DNA from: Caulobacter sp. BK020
Lineage (GTDB): Bacteria > Pseudomonadota > Alphaproteobacteria > Caulobacterales > Caulobacteraceae
Assembly (NCBI RefSeq): GCF_004342605.1
Contig: NZ_SLZL01000011.1
Coordinates: 1 to 64,000, forward strand
Length of the DNA: 64,000 bases
Reading direction: 5' to 3'
Shown: positions 1 to 8,921 of the stretch, piece after piece
Layout of the letters: each line of letters opens with the position of its first letter
Position numbering within the stretch: position 1 is the stretch's first letter
Notes under the pieces: model-generated
What the model saw: only the letters and a program-made list of their open reading frames with translations
What the model was told of the DNA's origin: nothing
The model's database searches: none
Program-made: the position numbers and the translations under genes

Positions 1-80
1 AGGCCACCGGCTTGCTCCTCAACGCCTTCCCACCAGAAGAATGCGCCAACTATCTCAGAAACTCAGGCTACGCCGCCTAA
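1..80 (+). mobile_element. C-terminal remnant of an IS630-like transposase, cut by the window edge
   Basis: Reading from base 3, the plus strand encodes about 25 residues ending in FPPEECANYLRNSGYAA and a TAA stop at 78-80. This resembles the extreme C-terminus of IS630-family transposases, which commonly end in a PxEC-NYxxxxGY motif. Only the tail is inside the window, so I cannot tell whether the element is intact. It lies beside a toxin-antitoxin pair, which suggests a locally mobile neighbourhood. The family assignment rests on a short match. Confidence 0.5.
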
Positions 81-92
81 TCTCAACAGGCT

Positions 93-434
93 CTAGTCGC
101 CGAACACCAGGCCGCCCAGGGACGCGGCCCGGGCGAAGATCGCCAGCACCAGGATCAAACTCAGCGGGAACAGCACACGCACCGCGATGACCAGGCGCGA
201 CACCAAGGGATCGCCGACCTGTGCGTGGCGGCCGCTGAACGCGAAGCCGAACACCGCCCAGATGTCGCTCGGCGCGATCGCCCATTGCCGGAACTCCAGG
301 CTGGGCGCGTCGAGCCCCGGCCGCTGGACCTTCAATCTTCCCAGGCGAAAGCCCACACTGAACAGCGCGGTCACATACGCCACGACGATCAGCCAGGTCA
401 CGCCGAACTGCACCAGGAAGTCCACAGGGATCAT
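93..434 (-). CDS. small two-helix membrane protein of unknown function
   Basis: A 113-residue protein starting at ATG with MIPVDFLVQFGVTW. Two hydrophobic stretches are visible: residues about 9-30 (LIVVAYVTALFSVGF) and 84-107 (VRVLFPLSLILVLAIFA), with a soluble charged loop of about 50 residues between them. I do not recognise a family. It starts 13 bases after the RES toxin stop on the same strand, so it is probably the last gene of the antitoxin-toxin transcript, or a passenger at its end. A role in toxin function is possible but unsupported. Confidence 0.6.
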   Translation of the reverse strand: MIPVDFLVQFGVTWLIVVAYVTALFSVGFRLGRLKVQRPGLDAPSLEFRQWAIAPSDIWAVFGFAFSGRHAQVGDPLVSRLVIAVRVLFPLSLILVLAIFARAASLGGLVFGD

Positions 435-447
435 AGGCGCTCCAAAC

Positions 448-1173
448 TCAGGGCGCCGGGACGCCGACCCGGAACACCTTGCCCGTCGCCGGCTCGCGGA
501 TCAGGTCCACGCGGTCGCCATCCCAATGATAGTCCAGATGCCGGCCCTGGACGGGGTTGGCGGCCAGGTCCGGATAGAACAGGCCCACGCACTGGCCGCC
601 CGGGTGGCGCTGGCTGGGGTAGGCCACGCCCTCCGAGCCGGCGGCGCGCAGCTGGTCCCCCAGGGCCTGGCCCGCTCGGTAGTCGTCGGGGTCGAGCACC
701 GGCGCGAAGGCCGGATCGCCGCCGCGCAGGTCGTGCAGCGCGCCCCGGACATCCAGCACGATCTCGCGGAACTGCGAGGTCCAGCCCGGCGCCTGGGCGG
801 TGGCGGCCATGAACAGGGCGTGGTGGTGGATCGTCTCCGACAGGGCCACCTCGAAGCGGTCGGCGACATACAGCACCCCGAACGCCCCGGCGCTGAACCG
901 GCTGGGGCGGTCGGGACCGACATGGGTGAACGGCGCCATCAGGAAGCTGGCCCCCGCCCCGGCCACCCGCCGGTCTGGCGGGACCAGGTCCAGGGCGCCG
1001 ATCGTCTCCATCAGGCGCGGATTGGTCTTCTGCTCGGCGGCGATCAGAAGCGGCCAGTCAGCGGGGTCGGCGATGTCCTCGAACAGGTCGATCGGCGGCC
1101 AGGCGCTGCGGATGATCCGCACCGCGCCGCGCCAGGCGATGTCCGCTCGCGGGATCGCGGCGAGGTCGATCAC
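448..1173 (-). CDS. RES-domain toxin (NAD+ phosphorylase type) of a RES/Xre pair
   Basis: A 241-residue protein with a RES domain. RES toxins of the ParT/MbcT/Res group deplete NAD+ by phosphorolysis or modify PRPP synthetase. Candidate catalytic residues in family positions are Arg92 (in RFSAGAFGVLYVAD), Glu113 (in EVALSETIHHH) and Ser187 (in GVAYPSQRHPGGQ). The start is GTG at 1173; its GTGA overlaps the antitoxin TGA (1170-1172), so the pair is translationally coupled. The family, the order (antitoxin first) and the overlap are all typical of type II RES/Xre systems. Activity is inferred from family; no obvious inactivating lesion is seen. Confidence 0.85.
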   Translation of the reverse strand: MIDLAAIPRADIAWRGAVRIIRSAWPPIDLFEDIADPADWPLLIAAEQKTNPRLMETIGALDLVPPDRRVAGAGASFLMAPFTHVGPDRPSRFSAGAFGVLYVADRFEVALSETIHHHALFMAATAQAPGWTSQFREIVLDVRGALHDLRGGDPAFAPVLDPDDYRAGQALGDQLRAAGSEGVAYPSQRHPGGQCVGLFYPDLAANPVQGRHLDYHWDGDRVDLIREPATGKVFRVGVPAP

Positions 1174-1583
1174 CAGGCGCCGCGCTCGGCGTCCAGGTAG
1201 CGGCGCACCCGCATCAGGTCGGTCAGCTCGCCGCCCAGCATCACCCGCAGGGCCGAGCGGCCGCCGAACGCGGCGTTGGGGGCCTTGATCCAGTCATAGC
1301 CGCGCTGGGGTTCCTGGAAGATCAGCCGCAGGGCCTTGTGGACCCCCATCAGGTTCGACAGCCGGGCCTTGCCGTCGCGGTCGACCCGGCCGATCTCGCC
1401 GGCCTTCCAGCGGCGATAGGACCGGACCGGCATGTCCAGCAGCACGGCCGCCTCCTCGTCGGTGACGCCCCACAGCTTCAGCAGGTTGACCGTGGCCCGG
1501 AACATGGCGGCGGCCTCCTCGTCCGAGATCGGCTCGGGAACGAAGGCCTTGGGTTCGGTGTCGACCAGGGTGACGAGGGACAT
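1170..1583 (-). CDS. Xre/MbcA/ParS-type antitoxin partner of the RES toxin
   Basis: A 137-residue protein from the ATG at 1583 (MSLVTLVDTE). An upstream in-frame start at 1631 is rejected because an AGAGG ribosome site lies about 8 bases before 1583 and the promoter -10 lies between the two starts. Residues 33-65 form a degenerate helix-turn-helix (TDEEAAVLLDMPVRSYRRWK). Residues 80-133 match the MbcA/ParS toxin-binding domain (GGRSALRVMLGGELTDLMRVRRYL). It should neutralise the RES protein and repress its own promoter. Confidence 0.85.
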   Translation of the reverse strand: MSLVTLVDTEPKAFVPEPISDEEAAAMFRATVNLLKLWGVTDEEAAVLLDMPVRSYRRWKAGEIGRVDRDGKARLSNLMGVHKALRLIFQEPQRGYDWIKAPNAAFGGRSALRVMLGGELTDLMRVRRYLDAERGAW

Positions 1584-1602
1584 GAGGCTACCTCTTTGGC
1601 CG

Positions 1603-1631
1603 AATATAAAACTTCCGCTGCCAAATGGCAA
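1603..1631 (-). promoter_or_regulatory. promoter with overlapping palindromic operator for the RES/Xre operon
   Basis: On the minus strand TTGCCA (1626-1631) is followed after exactly 17 bases by TATATT (1603-1608), a near-consensus sigma-70 promoter. The palindrome TGCCAAATGGCA (1619-1630) overlaps the -35 box. The antitoxin has a helix-turn-helix, so autorepression here is a natural inference. The promoter begins right after the pbpC stop codon. Confidence 0.7.
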
Positions 1632-1635
1632 CTCG

Positions 1636-3684
1636 TCAGCCCACAGGCGCCTTGATCCGTACCCGCGCCGAAGCCGCGCGGCCCTGGCCGTCCACGACCT
1701 TCAGCCGGTAGAAGCCCGGCGCGGCGGGGCGCCAGATCACCTTGCCGCTGACCGGGTCGGCCGACAGGGGCGCGCCGGCGACGTACCAGGTCAGGTCCTC
1801 GCCGCCGGCCGCCATGACCAGGCCCCGCGAGCCTGGGCCGACGCCGTCGACCTGCACCGTCGCCCCGTCGGGCGGGAAGATCAGGCGCGGGCCCTCGGAC
1901 GCTTGTTGCAGGCGCTGCAGGGCGCCCGGCGCGGCCTTGGGGGCGATCGGGCGGGGAGCCAGGGTCGGGGCGTTGATCACGTCGGCGACGTCGAACAGCA
2001 GCGGCAGGGCCGCGTCGCGCCCGGTCAGGCCGCCCCGCGCCCCGCCGTCGGCCCGGCCGGTCCAGACGATGACCGCGTAGCCGCCGACCACCCCCGCCGC
2101 CACCGCGTCGCGGAAGCCGTACGAGGTGCCGGTCTTGAAGGCCATGGCCGGTCCGCCGCGGGTCAGGGCCGACGGCGCCCGGCCGCGCGGGGCGGGGGCT
2201 TCGCGCAGGATGTCCAGCACCTGGGCGGCGGCCTCGGGACGGACGATGCGAGTCCCGCCCATGCGCTCGCGCGCCTTGGCCTCGGCCTCGGTGAAGGCCA
2301 GGGGCTTGGCGACGCCGCCGTCGCCCAGGGCCGCATAGAGCACGGCCATGTCGCGCGGCGTGATCCCCGCCCCGCCCAGGGCCAGGGCCAGACCCGAGGC
2401 CTTGATCGCCGTCTTGGGCCGCACCAGCCGCACGCCGCCGCTCTCCAGCCGGGCGGCGAAGGCGTCGGGGCCGATCTTCTCCAGAGTGGCGACGGCCGGC
2501 ACGTTCAGCGAATAGGCCAGGGCCTCGCGGGCCGTGACCTTGTCGTGGAACACGTGGTCGAAATTCTCGGGCTGGTAGTCGGCGAAGCGGGTGGCGGCGT
2601 CGTCGATCTGGGTGTCGGGGGCCAGAGCCCCGTCGTCGAAGGCGAAGGCGTAGATGAACGGCTTCAGGGCCGAGCCGGGCGAGCGGACGGCGCGGGTCAG
2701 GTCGATCCAGCCGCCGGGCCGGTCGCGCCCGGCCGAGCCGAGCAGGGCCCGCACGGCCCGGCCCTTGATCTGGACCACCAGGATGGCGGCGGTGACGTCC
2801 GGACCCTGGGACGCGGCGACGGCGGCGGCCATCGGCTCCAGCCGGGCCTGCAGGTCGGCGTCGATCGTCGAGACCACGCTGGGCTGGCTGGCCGGCGCGG
2901 CCAGGGCCAGCTCGCCGGCGGCATGCCAGGCCAGGGTCGGGAACGGGGCCCGGCGGGGGATCGGCTCGGCGTCGGCCTCCGAGGCGGCGGCCTCGGTCAG
3001 GACGTGGGCGCGGACCATCTTGTCCAGCACCGCGCGGCGAGCGGCGCGGGCCGCCTCGGGGCGGCGATCCGGGCGCCGGGCCTCGGGCGACTGCGGCAGG
3101 GCGATCAGCAGGGCCTGCTCGCCGTCGGTCAGGCTGGACGGCTCGTGGCCGAAATAGGCCAGGCTGGCGGCCCGCACCCCCTCCAGGTTGCCGCCATAGG
3201 GGGCCAGGGTCAGGTAGAGGGCCAGGGTCTGCTTCTTGGTCAGCCGCGCTTCCAACTGGACCGCGCGGACCATCTCGATCAGCTTGGAGACCAGGTTGCG
3301 CGGCCGGGGCTCCAGCAGGCGGGCGGTCTGCATGGTCAGGGTCGAGGCGCCGGAAGTGGCTCGGCCATGGACCGCCGCCGACCCGACCGCCCGGACCAGG
3401 GCCAGCGGGTCGACGCCCAGGTGCCCGTAGAACCGCGCGTCCTCCACCGCGATCAGCCGCTTCTGAAACGTGGGATCGGTGCGCTCGAGGTCGGCCCGCA
3501 CCCGCCAGCGCCCGTCCTCGACCGGCAGGGCCCGCAGCCAGGCGCCGCGAGGGTCCAGCACCACGGGCGAGGAGCGCCGGGCCCGGACCATGTCCGGCGG
3601 AAAGGCGGCGCTAAGCGCGTAGAGCCCGACCTGGACGGCGACGAAGGCGACCAGCAGGCGGGTGAAGCGGGGGATGGTGATCAT
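1636..3684 (-). CDS. pbpC: penicillin-binding protein 1C (bifunctional glycosyltransferase/transpeptidase)
   Basis: A 682-residue class A PBP that polymerises and cross-links peptidoglycan in the periplasm. An N-terminal membrane anchor (residues 8-28) is followed by the family 51 glycosyltransferase domain with the EDxxFxxHxGxD motif (EDARFYGHLGVD, about 81-92). The transpeptidase domain has SALK (active-site Ser near 339), YSLN near 393 and KTGTSYGF near 517. A C-terminal PBP1C-specific beta domain covers roughly 600-680. It lies downstream of yfhM, as in many proteobacteria where PBP1C is paired with alpha-2-macroglobulin. A 110-bp repeat separates the two genes. Confidence 0.95.
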   Translation of the reverse strand: MITIPRFTRLLVAFVAVQVGLYALSAAFPPDMVRARRSSPVVLDPRGAWLRALPVEDGRWRVRADLERTDPTFQKRLIAVEDARFYGHLGVDPLALVRAVGSAAVHGRATSGASTLTMQTARLLEPRPRNLVSKLIEMVRAVQLEARLTKKQTLALYLTLAPYGGNLEGVRAASLAYFGHEPSSLTDGEQALLIALPQSPEARRPDRRPEAARAARRAVLDKMVRAHVLTEAAASEADAEPIPRRAPFPTLAWHAAGELALAAPASQPSVVSTIDADLQARLEPMAAAVAASQGPDVTAAILVVQIKGRAVRALLGSAGRDRPGGWIDLTRAVRSPGSALKPFIYAFAFDDGALAPDTQIDDAATRFADYQPENFDHVFHDKVTAREALAYSLNVPAVATLEKIGPDAFAARLESGGVRLVRPKTAIKASGLALALGGAGITPRDMAVLYAALGDGGVAKPLAFTEAEAKARERMGGTRIVRPEAAAQVLDILREAPAPRGRAPSALTRGGPAMAFKTGTSYGFRDAVAAGVVGGYAVIVWTGRADGGARGGLTGRDAALPLLFDVADVINAPTLAPRPIAPKAAPGALQRLQQASEGPRLIFPPDGATVQVDGVGPGSRGLVMAAGGEDLTWYVAGAPLSADPVSGKVIWRPAAPGFYRLKVVDGQGRAASARVRIKAPVG

Positions 3685-3700
3685 GGTGCTTCGCAGCGAA

Positions 3701-3810
3701 CACTTGCCCCCTACGGACCGCTTCGCGGTCGTCTTCCCCCATAGGGGGAAGAGCGCTCCGCCCCCCTATGGGGGCGGACAGGCGACGCAGTCGCCAGGTG
3801 GGGGCAAGTG
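3701..3810. repeat. 110-bp multi-hairpin dispersed repeat, copy 1
   Basis: The ends are inverted repeats CACTTGCCCCC and GGGGGCAAGTG. Between them lie four short hairpins: a CCGCTTCGCGG type, a CTTCCCCC/GGGGGAAG type, a CCGCCCCC/GGGGGCGG type and a GGCGAC/GTCGCC type. The same architecture recurs at 34524-34644 and 61794-61897, and as a half copy at 14322-14376. It sits between yfhM and pbpC and may affect transcript processing or termination. Confidence 0.85.
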
Positions 3811-3820
3811 AGCGAGCCGC

Positions 3821-6800
3821 CTATCCTCCCGGCGTCACATTGATCCGCCCGGCCTCCGACCGGGCGTTCAAACTCGGCCGGTACATGTCCTTGGCGACCG
3901 CCCCGGGCAGGAAGAACTCGCCCGGAGTCACGGCCCGCGCCACATAGGCCATGGCGAACGGCTTCTCGCCGCCCAGGTCCAACGCGGCGATGTAGCGGTC
4001 GTCGCGGCTTTCCTGGACGTCGGGGTTGGTCAGCTCGCCCAGGAACTTGAACGGCCCGTTCTGGGCGTCGTCGGCGCCGAGGGTCGTCTCGATCTCGAAG
4101 CCGGCCGGCAGGGCGTCGTCGACCACCAGGGCGGTCGAGCGGGCCTGCATCGAGCGGCCGGAGACCAGCACGATCACCCGGTCGCCCTGGCGGATCTGGG
4201 CCGGATCGATCGCGCCGCCGTTCATCGAGAACAGCCGCTTGGACACCGACAGGCCGTTGGCCTCGGCCCCCGGCGCGGCGACCGGCGTGCCGCGCACGCT
4301 GACCGTCCGCCACAGGGCGCCCTTGCCGCGATTGACGAAGCGGGCGTCGGCCAGCTTGCCCACCGCCCAGCGCGGCGCGCCGCCGGCCGGCGGCAGGGCG
4401 GTCACGCCCTGGGCGTCGATGGTGATCGGCCCGGCCGCCTTCAGCAGCTGGTAGGCCGCCGACAGCACCGCCGCCTGCTCCTGGGTGTTGAGGGCGTCGG
4501 GATCCTTGACCACGTTCTCCAGGCGGCCCTGCAGCTGGCGGGCGACATCGCCCTGGCCGGCCTGGACGGCGAGGGCGGTGACCGCGGCGACGTCGCGCAG
4601 CGGGCTCTGGTACCAGTCGGCGTCGTCACGCCAGCCCAGCGAGCGGACCGCCTGGCGCATGGCCGAGCGGGCCCGGGCCTGGTCGCCCATCAGGGCCAGG
4701 CCGGCCGCCACCTGGGCCTTGGCCAGGGGCTGGTCCTCGTCCTTCATCTGCACGTCGTGCCACCAGCGCAGCCGCGCCAGGTCGCCGCGCCCCGCCTTAG
4801 CCATCACATAGAGAGCGTAGGCGCTGGCCCGGCGGCGCATGCGCTCGGTGGCCTTCTTGGACTCGTCGGGCGTCCGGCCCCACCACTCCGGATAGTCCAG
4901 GCGGTAGGACACCGAGCTCCAGCCGTCGGGGCGGCTGATCTGGCGCATGGCGTTCAGGGCCTTGTCCATCGCCTCGTCCGGCACCGCGATCCCCTGGGCC
5001 TTGGCCTCGACCAGGAAATCGGTGGCGTAGGCGCCCAGCCAGGCGTCGGCCTCGCCGTCGCCGACCCGCCACAGGCCGAACGCCCCGTCCAGGGTCTGGC
5101 GATCCAGCAGCTTGCCCACCGCCCCGGCCAGGATCGCCGGATTGCGCTTGAGCTTGGGATCGCTGGAGACGCCCTGGGCGTACAGCAGCGGATAGGCGGT
5201 CGAGACCAGCTGCTCGGTGCAGCCGTAGGGATAGCGCTGCAGGGCCACGGCGATCGCCGAGGGGTCGAAGCCCCGGAACGGCGAGTAGCTGACCTGCAGG
5301 GTGATGTCGCCGGCCGCCAGGCCCGACAACAGCTGGGCGTTGGGCGTGTAGCTCATGCCCGGCTGCTGCAGCTCGGTGGTGGTGCGCACCACGTCGCCCC
5401 AGCCCAGGCGGGTCTGGATCGGATAGTCCTTGGCCGTCTGGAAGCCGGGGCCGGACACCTTGAAGCCGACCTTGCCGATCCCGGTCACGGTCGGGGCGAG
5501 GAAGGGGATCTTCTCGGCGATCCGCTGGCCCAGGACCAGGGTGATCACCTTGCGGAAGGCCACGGCGATGCCGTTGGTGGCGTTGGCCTCGACCGTATAG
5601 GCTCCGGCCTTGCCCTCGACATTGTGCAGCTCCAGCGTCGCCATCGGCTTGTCGCCGGGGGCCAGGAAGCGCGGCAGGTTGAGGTCGGCCACCACCGGCT
5701 GGCGCACGGTCATGGCCTTGGAGCCCGAGCCGACGGCGGTGTCGGTCCAGGCCACGGCCATGATCCGCAGCTCGCCGTTGAAGTCGGCGGCCGGCAGCTT
5801 GACGATCGCCTTGCCGTCCAGGCCGGTCTCGACGATGCCCGACCACAGGGCCACGGTTTTGATCGGCGTCACCGTCAGGCCCTCGCCGCCCAGCTCGTCG
5901 GCGCCGAAGTTGACGTTGGCCGGCGCGCCCATGTTCGGATCCAGCAGGCGGCCGTAGTCGTCGCGATAGTTCAGGGTCAGGGCCCGCTTGCCGAAATACC
6001 ACTTGGCCGGGTCGGGGCTGTCCTGGCGGGTCAGGCGCAGAATGCCCTCGTCCACGGCCGCGATCGTGACCTTGGCCCTCTGACCGAAGCCCAGGCCCTG
6101 GACCTTGATCGGCACGTCGACCGGGGCCTTGCTGTCCAGCTTCACCGGCGTGCCGATGTCCACCGTCAGCTTGCGGCCCTTGGGCTCCAGCGGCACGTAG
6201 ATCAGGCCCAGGGCCCGCTTGGGCTTGGGCGAGCTGACCGGGTCGCGCGGCTGGATCACCGTGACCATCACATAGGCCCCGCCGCCCCAGGCGGCCGAGG
6301 TCTTCAGGCGCACGGTCGTCCCGTTCTCGCCGACGCTCATCGTCTTGAAGTCGATCAGCCGGTCGGTGGCCACCGCCACCTGGGCCTGGCCGGCATAGGG
6401 CGACTTCAGGGTGATCTCCACCGTGTCGCCCTGGGCGTAGGCCTTGGTCCCGGCGCTGACCCGCACGAAGTCCGGCGCCTCGCCCTCCTTGGCCGGTGAG
6501 CCCCAGCCCGACGAGAACTTGGTCACCGTCTTGGCGCCGTCCGGCCCCTCGACCACCAGGCGGTAGTCGCCCCAGCCCAGTCGGCGGTTGAAGCGCGCGG
6601 GCTGGCCGGCGCCGATGTTCACCGTGGCCTTGGCCACCACCGCGTCGCGGCTGGTGCGCCGCCACTGCCAGCGGCCATCCTGCTGGAACCAGTCGTAGTT
6701 CCAGTTCTCGCTGATCAGGGTGTAGGTCGCGGTCGAGGCGATGCGGGCGCCGGCGGCGTTGACCGCGATCATCTCCAGGCTGACCGGCGGATCGCCGTTC

Positions 6801-8854
6801 CCGGCGTCGCCCTGCTCGACCTTGACGCCGTAATAGACCGGCTTGCCGCGCACCTTCAGCTCCAGGCCCTCGCGGACCGGGCGGCCGCCGGGCTCGAACA
6901 CCGAGGCGGTCACCGCCGCCACCAGCGGCTGGGCCGTGTCGCCGGCCTCGGTGGTCGCCAGGTTCAGCATGGCGTGGCCGTCGCCGTCGGTGACGGTCGT
7001 GCCCAGCTCGATGAACTTCTCGTCGAAGGGCGTCAGGTCGTCGCCCCACTGGTAGCCCTTGTGTTGCGGGAAGGGGTCGGTGTCGGTGCGCAGTCGCGCC
7101 TCGCCCTGGGTCTGCAGGCCCGCGCCCGGCGCGCCGTAGAGGAAGCGGGCCGAGACGTCAATCTTGCGCTCCTGGCCGGCCGCGACCGGCACGGACTCCT
7201 GGCCCGTGGCGGTGACCGCCAGCCGCTGCGGGGCGAAGTCCTCGACGCTGAAGCCGAACGACCCGGCCTCGGCGTCGCTGCCTTCCATCTTCAGCACCGC
7301 CGTCCAGCGGCCACGCGGCGCGCTGCGCGGCAGGGCGATGTCGGCCAGCACCGCGCCGGCGTCGGCGCGAGCGAAGTTGTAGCGCTTGAACTCCACGCCC
7401 GAGGGCCGCTTGACCAGGATGTAGCCCTTGCGGTCGTTGACCGCCTTGGCCAGGCGGTCGCGGACCATGGCCGTCAGGTGCACCGTCTCGCCGGGGCGGT
7501 AGATGCCGCGATCGGCGTAGAGATAGCCGTCGATGTCGGTGGAAAGCGCCCGCCCGCCGTCGGACTCGGTGCGGCCGCCGACGCCCTGCTTGGACAGATC
7601 GACCGGCGAGCGGTCGAGGTCCAGCACCGCCAGGTCGCCCTGGTCTCCATAGGCCATGACCATCTTGGCCCGGGCCGCGCCGTCGCCCTCCAGCAGGGCG
7701 TGGGCGAAGCGCGCCCGGCCGTCGGCGTCGGTCTTGGCTGCCGCCAGGTCCTCGCCGTCCTTGGCCACCAGGGCGACGCGCACGCCCGACACCGTCTTGG
7801 CGGTCTTCAGCGAGCGGACCACGACGTCCAGCGACTCCGCGCCGTCGTAGCCGATCAGGGCCATGTCGGTGAACATGATCCAGCGGCGAGCCTGGGCCGG
7901 GGTGGGGTCGCCCTCGCCGTCCGGGTCGCGGCCGCCCGAGGCGTCGCGCGCCTTGATCACATAACCGCCCGGCTTCATCTCCTTGAGCACCGCGCCCAGC
8001 GGGAAGACGGTCGTGGCCTTCTGGCCGGCCTGGCCCTCGACATTGATCACGCCCTTCCAGACCTGGCGGCCCTCGTCGTCGGGACTGTCGTCGCCATAGT
8101 CGCTGGCGTAGTCGCCCTCGCCGGTCGGGTCGGGGGCGCTGATCGACTTGCGCACCAGGTTGCGGTCCGACACCCGCCAGACCTCGATGGCCAGCTTGGA
8201 GACGTTCAGGGTCTCCAGGGCCACGCCGTCGGACTCCTCGCGCGGCAGGATCACGCCGTCGCCGGCGAAGCCGACATACGGGGACTTCTCGCCGAAGGTG
8301 AAGTCGACGTCGGCGTTGGCGGCCAAGGTCTCGCCGCCTCGGCCGGGCAGGCCCTTGAGCAGGGTGACGCGGTGGTCGGTGAAGCCGACGCCGCCGATGC
8401 ACAGCTCGTCATCCTTGACCCGCACGGCCGGCTGGCGGCCCAGGTCCGGCGAGATCAGCACGAAGTCGGCGTAGGCCTTGGACGGGTCCAGCGGCTTGCT
8501 CATCTGGACGCAGGCCATCGGCTCGGCGCCGGAACTGTCGATGCGGCTGCGCCAGACGGCGAAGCCTTCAGGCTTGGGGATCCCGCGACGTGGGGCGTTG
8601 GCGGAACGCGGCTTGCCGAACAGCGACCAGGCCTGGCCCTTGGGCGCCTCGGCCGTCGCCGCCTTGTCGCCGAACCAGCCGAAGTCGGCGACCTTGCCGA
8701 CCGCGAAGCCGCCGCCGAAGCCGGCGACCAGGGCGGCCGCCCCGACCGCGACCAGGGGCGACTTCAGGCCGGCCGGGATCCGGGCCTTGAAGGCTTCCCA
8801 GCGGGACGTCTTGGGCTCATGGCCGCCTTGCGGCGGCGTCTCGTCCGTCGACAT
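3821..8854 (-). CDS. yfhM: bacterial alpha-2-macroglobulin (YfhM family), thioester-containing
   Basis: A 1677-residue protein of the large bacterial alpha-2-macroglobulin class, periplasmic protease traps that work with PBP1C. It has MG-type beta domains through the first two thirds, the thioester motif CTEQ in YPYGCTEQ near residue 1210, and an alpha-helical thioester domain after it (WRVGDGEADAWLGAYATDFL). The N-terminus has no lipobox. Instead a hydrophobic segment near residues 30-52 (LVAVGAAALVAGFGGGFAVG) suggests a single-pass inner-membrane anchor. The ATG at 8854 is preceded by GGGAGG. Domain order and length are normal for the family. Confidence 0.92.
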   Translation of the reverse strand: MSTDETPPQGGHEPKTSRWEAFKARIPAGLKSPLVAVGAAALVAGFGGGFAVGKVADFGWFGDKAATAEAPKGQAWSLFGKPRSANAPRRGIPKPEGFAVWRSRIDSSGAEPMACVQMSKPLDPSKAYADFVLISPDLGRQPAVRVKDDELCIGGVGFTDHRVTLLKGLPGRGGETLAANADVDFTFGEKSPYVGFAGDGVILPREESDGVALETLNVSKLAIEVWRVSDRNLVRKSISAPDPTGEGDYASDYGDDSPDDEGRQVWKGVINVEGQAGQKATTVFPLGAVLKEMKPGGYVIKARDASGGRDPDGEGDPTPAQARRWIMFTDMALIGYDGAESLDVVVRSLKTAKTVSGVRVALVAKDGEDLAAAKTDADGRARFAHALLEGDGAARAKMVMAYGDQGDLAVLDLDRSPVDLSKQGVGGRTESDGGRALSTDIDGYLYADRGIYRPGETVHLTAMVRDRLAKAVNDRKGYILVKRPSGVEFKRYNFARADAGAVLADIALPRSAPRGRWTAVLKMEGSDAEAGSFGFSVEDFAPQRLAVTATGQESVPVAAGQERKIDVSARFLYGAPGAGLQTQGEARLRTDTDPFPQHKGYQWGDDLTPFDEKFIELGTTVTDGDGHAMLNLATTEAGDTAQPLVAAVTASVFEPGGRPVREGLELKVRGKPVYYGVKVEQGDAGNGDPPVSLEMIAVNAAGARIASTATYTLISENWNYDWFQQDGRWQWRRTSRDAVVAKATVNIGAGQPARFNRRLGWGDYRLVVEGPDGAKTVTKFSSGWGSPAKEGEAPDFVRVSAGTKAYAQGDTVEITLKSPYAGQAQVAVATDRLIDFKTMSVGENGTTVRLKTSAAWGGGAYVMVTVIQPRDPVSSPKPKRALGLIYVPLEPKGRKLTVDIGTPVKLDSKAPVDVPIKVQGLGFGQRAKVTIAAVDEGILRLTRQDSPDPAKWYFGKRALTLNYRDDYGRLLDPNMGAPANVNFGADELGGEGLTVTPIKTVALWSGIVETGLDGKAIVKLPAADFNGELRIMAVAWTDTAVGSGSKAMTVRQPVVADLNLPRFLAPGDKPMATLELHNVEGKAGAYTVEANATNGIAVAFRKVITLVLGQRIAEKIPFLAPTVTGIGKVGFKVSGPGFQTAKDYPIQTRLGWGDVVRTTTELQQPGMSYTPNAQLLSGLAAGDITLQVSYSPFRGFDPSAIAVALQRYPYGCTEQLVSTAYPLLYAQGVSSDPKLKRNPAILAGAVGKLLDRQTLDGAFGLWRVGDGEADAWLGAYATDFLVEAKAQGIAVPDEAMDKALNAMRQISRPDGWSSVSYRLDYPEWWGRTPDESKKATERMRRRASAYALYVMAKAGRGDLARLRWWHDVQMKDEDQPLAKAQVAAGLALMGDQARARSAMRQAVRSLGWRDDADWYQSPLRDVAAVTALAVQAGQGDVARQLQGRLENVVKDPDALNTQEQAAVLSAAYQLLKAAGPITIDAQGVTALPPAGGAPRWAVGKLADARFVNRGKGALWRTVSVRGTPVAAPGAEANGLSVSKRLFSMNGGAIDPAQIRQGDRVIVLVSGRSMQARSTALVVDDALPAGFEIETTLGADDAQNGPFKFLGELTNPDVQESRDDRYIAALDLGGEKPFAMAYVARAVTPGEFFLPGAVAKDMYRPSLNARSEAGRINVTPGG

Positions 8855-8921
8855 CCCTGCCTCCCAACCTTAGCGTGTTGAGGGGGACTTGAACCTAAGC
8901 CGGGGAAGGGGTCAACGGGGT

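Noticed and set aside
1432..3744. 770-codon plus-strand open frame over pbpC
   Set aside because: It is the antisense shadow of pbpC in GC-rich DNA; composition is Gly/Arg/Gln-rich with no motif.
4757..8881. Two long plus-strand frames opposite yfhM
   Set aside because: They are low-complexity antisense frames; the opposite strand carries all family motifs of the macroglobulin.
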